Shown here: positions 61,195 through 64,000 of the stretch, piece by piece | Layout of the letters: each line of letters opens with the position of its first letter | Numbering within the stretch: position 1 is the first letter of the stretch | Assembly: GCF_010015445.1 (NCBI RefSeq) | Contig: NC_053126.1 | Coordinates: 11,630,169 to 11,694,168, forward strand | Direction of reading: 5' to 3' | Source: Perca fluviatilis | Taxonomy: Eukaryota; Chordata; Actinopteri; Perciformes; Percidae | Length of the DNA stretch: 64,000 nt | Notes under the pieces: generated by a model | The model's database searches: none | Told to the model about the DNA's origin: nothing | The model's input: the letters and a program-made list of their open reading frames with translations, nothing else | Program-made: the position numbers and the translations under genes

Positions 61195-63686
61195 GTCTTT
61201 CACATGAAATGTCCAGTTATAATAGGGATGTGCCAACCACATTCCCCTGTCAGAAGCTTAGTAAGTACAAGAATATTTTCATGTAACACCCAGACTAATA
61301 CTTATGTATACATTACATACTCTTTGTAACTGGTGAATCAGACTTCAGGTTTTCATTTTAATGCTTTGGCATTTATGACAACCATCTCTTAATAAAATTG
61401 TTATTTAATACAACTGATTTGTCAAATACCGGGTTAAAGTTTACCTGTTAAATAGTGTTATGTAACAAATTGAATAGTTATTCATTTTTCTGGGATTTCT
61501 AGAGAGCACACTTTTACTGAAATGCCTTGCTGTTACCAGAAGAACCATGATTATAGTGAGTAATTTTTTTTCTTAATTTGTCATTATTGCCAGAATTCCA
61601 AAAAATAGTGCTGACAAAGCTGGTGACTCTCACTGATGAGGTCAAACAACTCCAGAGGAGCATGCCTAAATCTAGCATTGAGATCATAAAGATTAACACC
61701 TTGGAAGAGTTCGAGAGGGAGGGAGGCTTCTTCTGGATAAAAAACAAATTTGAAACCTTGGTAAGAATTTTTCAACCTCTAATGAGCTTACAATTCTATT
61801 GATTATCCTTAACAAACGTATTCGTGATAGTTATCCCGAAGTTGGTGGCAATCACGTGAGCTTTCACGCTAAACACAAAAAACCAGAGCTTTGAATGTAA
61901 AATGATAGAGAACAGCCATTTGGAATCCATTCCTCTCAACATAAACACTTTATTGAAAGAGAGAGAGAGAGAGTGTGTGTGTGATAGTGTATGTAATATT
62001 AATGCAAATTGTAACTTCACTAAGTCACTTGTTTTATATTTCCTTTTTATATTTACTTGAATACTGTGTAATGTACCTGTATTGCAAGTTGTTCTATTTT
62101 TTGTACTGGTTTTTATAAAAAAAAAAAAAAAAGAAGAAGTGAAATTTGAAAAGTTAAAGTTCTGAATTTTGACTACAATTGTCTTTGCATTCTGATTCCT
62201 CACTACATTAGAAGCATGACTGGCTCTTATTTGTAAGCAACAGCATATTTTCCAGGGCCATGCAAACCCTTTATTACTAGTGTGGAAATATTCTACAATA
62301 TTCACTAATGACAGTAAAATAGACCATGCTAAGTCAATTTACTGCAGTAATTCCTCTCAACAAGTAGAAAATGCATTGAACACTTGACTATGCATGAAAA
62401 TAAAATTAAAAATGTCATAAACCGGAAAACCGTCATCATTATAAAAAAAACGTGATATAAATTTTTTGGTCAAACCGCTCCAGCACTAACTTGACTTGAC
62501 TAATGCCAATAGGGGTTGCGCGAACACAGAACGTTCTAACCGGAAAACAGGTGTTATTTCTAGGATGCACGATATTATCGGCACAACATCGGTATCGGCA
62601 CAACATCGACTATGATTATTTCTGCCGATATATATCAGCCGATATGATTATGGTGTGTGGTGGAGGATTGGTAGACGTTCAAGTAAAAGATGTCATTTTT
62701 TATTTGAAATTTTTATTTATTTTATTCATAAGTACTGAAGTCTTAACTTAAAAATGTAAATGTGGCACTGGCATATCATTTATTCTCTAAGTGAAATAAT
62801 GTACCATTTTTTCAGTGGAGATTTGTAAAAATCTACATGGTAGAATTAAATGTGTTTTGTTTGTCTTGTGTATTGCCTTATCTACAACACAATGAGTGTA
62901 ATATGGTAAAGGTAGCTACAGGAGAGCGACATTTTCTTCAGTAAAAATTAAAGTGTAAATATATCAGGGGAAAAATATCGATATCGGCATCGGACAAAAT
63001 CAGTTTCAAAATATCGGCATATCGAATATCGGCCAAAATCCAATATCGTGCATCCCTACTTATTTCCACTTTTCACTTCAATACACTACACATCTGCAGT
63101 GGTAGGTGATGTCTTAGGTAACTTAAGTTTTGCTTATCATAATAAAATTTGTATTTCTGATCAAACTGTAGTATATTTCTTTTAATTAAAATGTTGAAAT
63201 GTTAATATATCAGAAATGGCAACATCCGAACAGCAGGAGTTTTTGTTTTCGCCAAGCTGCAAGTCAGTCAGGGTGATATGGTTCCAAAAGATTATGCGTG
63301 TAATTTTGTTGTAAGGAGACACACCCTGCAGTCGTATTTTATGCCAGAAAATATATGCAAGAGAGTAATAAAGCAGAGATCTTATATATTGATACATTTC
63401 AATATCGATCCAGCAAATTCTTTCAGCTTTTGTATTTACCTGCTGATAAAATGTTTTGGAAAAAAATGTTATATTTGAGTTAAAATATTTCATTATTTCA
63501 TGATTATACATATGATTTTTGTATGGTTTACATGTTATGTTTTTAGGGCAGCAAACAACTGGACCCAAATGTTCTCAATTTTTTACCATTAATATATTTG
63601 AATGTGTTTTTTTAATTATAGGTTTGTCAGCTGGCAAGAGTGGGTGGGAAAGATGTAAAGGACTGCACGCACAAAGTGATGGACAG
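61195..63686 (+). CDS. DUF4806-like protein, three internal exons (partial)
   Basis: The exons are 61195-61260 (acceptor TTTTCCTGCTTAG, donor GTAAGT), 61594-61760 (acceptor ATTATTGCCAG, donor GTAAGA) and 63622-63686 (acceptor TTTAATTATAG, donor GTATTT). The phases join cleanly: 1+2 nt at the first junction, 0 at the second, and 2 nt left open at the end. The peptide contains FQKIVLTKLVTLTDEVKQLQ (coiled-coil-like), INTLEEFEREGGFFWI and, across the second junction, FETLVCQLARVGGKDVKD. These match my memory of DUF4806 proteins (a 'leading peptide ... L-x-x-h-GG' pattern) found in fish and insects. The function is unknown. 5' and 3' exons are missing, and the gene runs beyond 64000. Confidence 0.6.
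62561..63058. mobile_element. hAT MITE in the intron of the DUF4806-like gene
   Basis: Ends are TAGGATGCACGATATT and AATATCGTGCATCCCTA. Target duplications are gttatttc and cttatttc (62553-62560, 63059-63066), a 7 of 8 match. Subterminal GATATCGGC words occur on both sides. Confidence 0.85.
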
Positions 63687-63783
63687 GTATTTATTTACTT
63701 ATTAACTTAACAGATCCGCAATCTGTTTTCATTTGGTAGTTTGGTTTTAGTTGTTGGTTTGCGTAAAGAGTAGGACTGTGCAC

Positions 63784-64000
63784 TAGGGTTTGGCAATATG
63801 GATAGTTTTTATATCTTGGTGTTTTTTAGCTAAATAGTGCTAAAAGATAAACTGTATATTATATATTTTATGAAAATGGCTACATTTGTAAGTCAAAGCC
63901 ACCTTGAGAGATGACATATGCACTTTTATTTAAACGGATGGTCATTAAAATAAAATGCAGCGGTTACTTCCCTGTTTTATTCCCTACGTTGAATAAAAAG
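63784..64000. mobile_element. Left end of another TAGGG-type MITE (cut by window end)
   Basis: TAGGGTTTGGCAATATGG at 63784 resembles the left terminus of the element at 32973. The right end lies outside the window, so the call is tentative. Confidence 0.35.

Noticed and set aside
1..64000. CRISPR array, bacterial operons or an integrated virus
   Set aside because: No spaced direct repeats with unique spacers, no prokaryotic gene structure, and no retroviral or other viral proteins recognised. The tandem arrays are satellites.

Overview
The window reads as nuclear DNA of a ray-finned fish, most likely a percomorph teleost. I infer this from GT-AG introns, a tRNA-derived SINE, very many short hAT-type (8-bp target duplication) and piggyBac-type (TTAA) non-autonomous elements, long GT/CA microsatellites, and protein families I know as highly expanded in teleosts. 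I cannot name the species. Most of the 64 kb is layered mobile-element DNA. Only two places carry convincing protein-coding structure.

Coding region 1 (about 1.75-8.36 kb, + strand). A TATA-less promoter-like segment and a 5' UTR exon (donor after 1878) lead into an acceptor at 3751. The main reading frame follows: four C2H2 zinc fingers and then a large RNase-H/DDE-like transposase-type protein (3883-6534). It is interrupted only by three apparent 1-nt losses, all at short homopolymers between 5257 and 5425. Its stop codon overlaps by 13 nt the well-placed ATG of a second gene (6522-8355). That gene has five exons with fully consistent phases and encodes an N-terminal SAM-like domain plus the long C-terminal region of the fish 'SAMD3-like' family, with one in-frame TGA at 7462. 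The two look like one two-gene unit, either a mobile element or a domesticated pair. This is the best candidate here for an under-described system.

8.4-26.5 kb is a nest of elements. It holds a piggyBac-like foldback element (9472-12950) carrying another piggyBac-like element (9647-12216) with a 41-bp tandem array. A 3.4-3.7 kb segment is duplicated in direct orientation (12168-15845 and 17262-20698), and both copies share a hAT insertion with the same target duplication. The spacer between them is satellite and microsatellite. At 21684-25533 a piggyBac-like element contains a hAT element with a dead CGGBP1-like/hAT transposase, which itself contains two further hAT MITEs.

26.5-61 kb shows no convincing exon. 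It holds at least ten further MITEs with target duplications, two tRNA SINEs, remnants of non-LTR retrotransposons and several microsatellites, separated by featureless AT-rich sequence.

Coding region 2 (61.2 kb to the end, + strand). Three phase-compatible exons (61195-61260, 61594-61760, 63622-63686) encode part of a DUF4806-like protein that continues past the window. A hAT MITE lies in its second intron.
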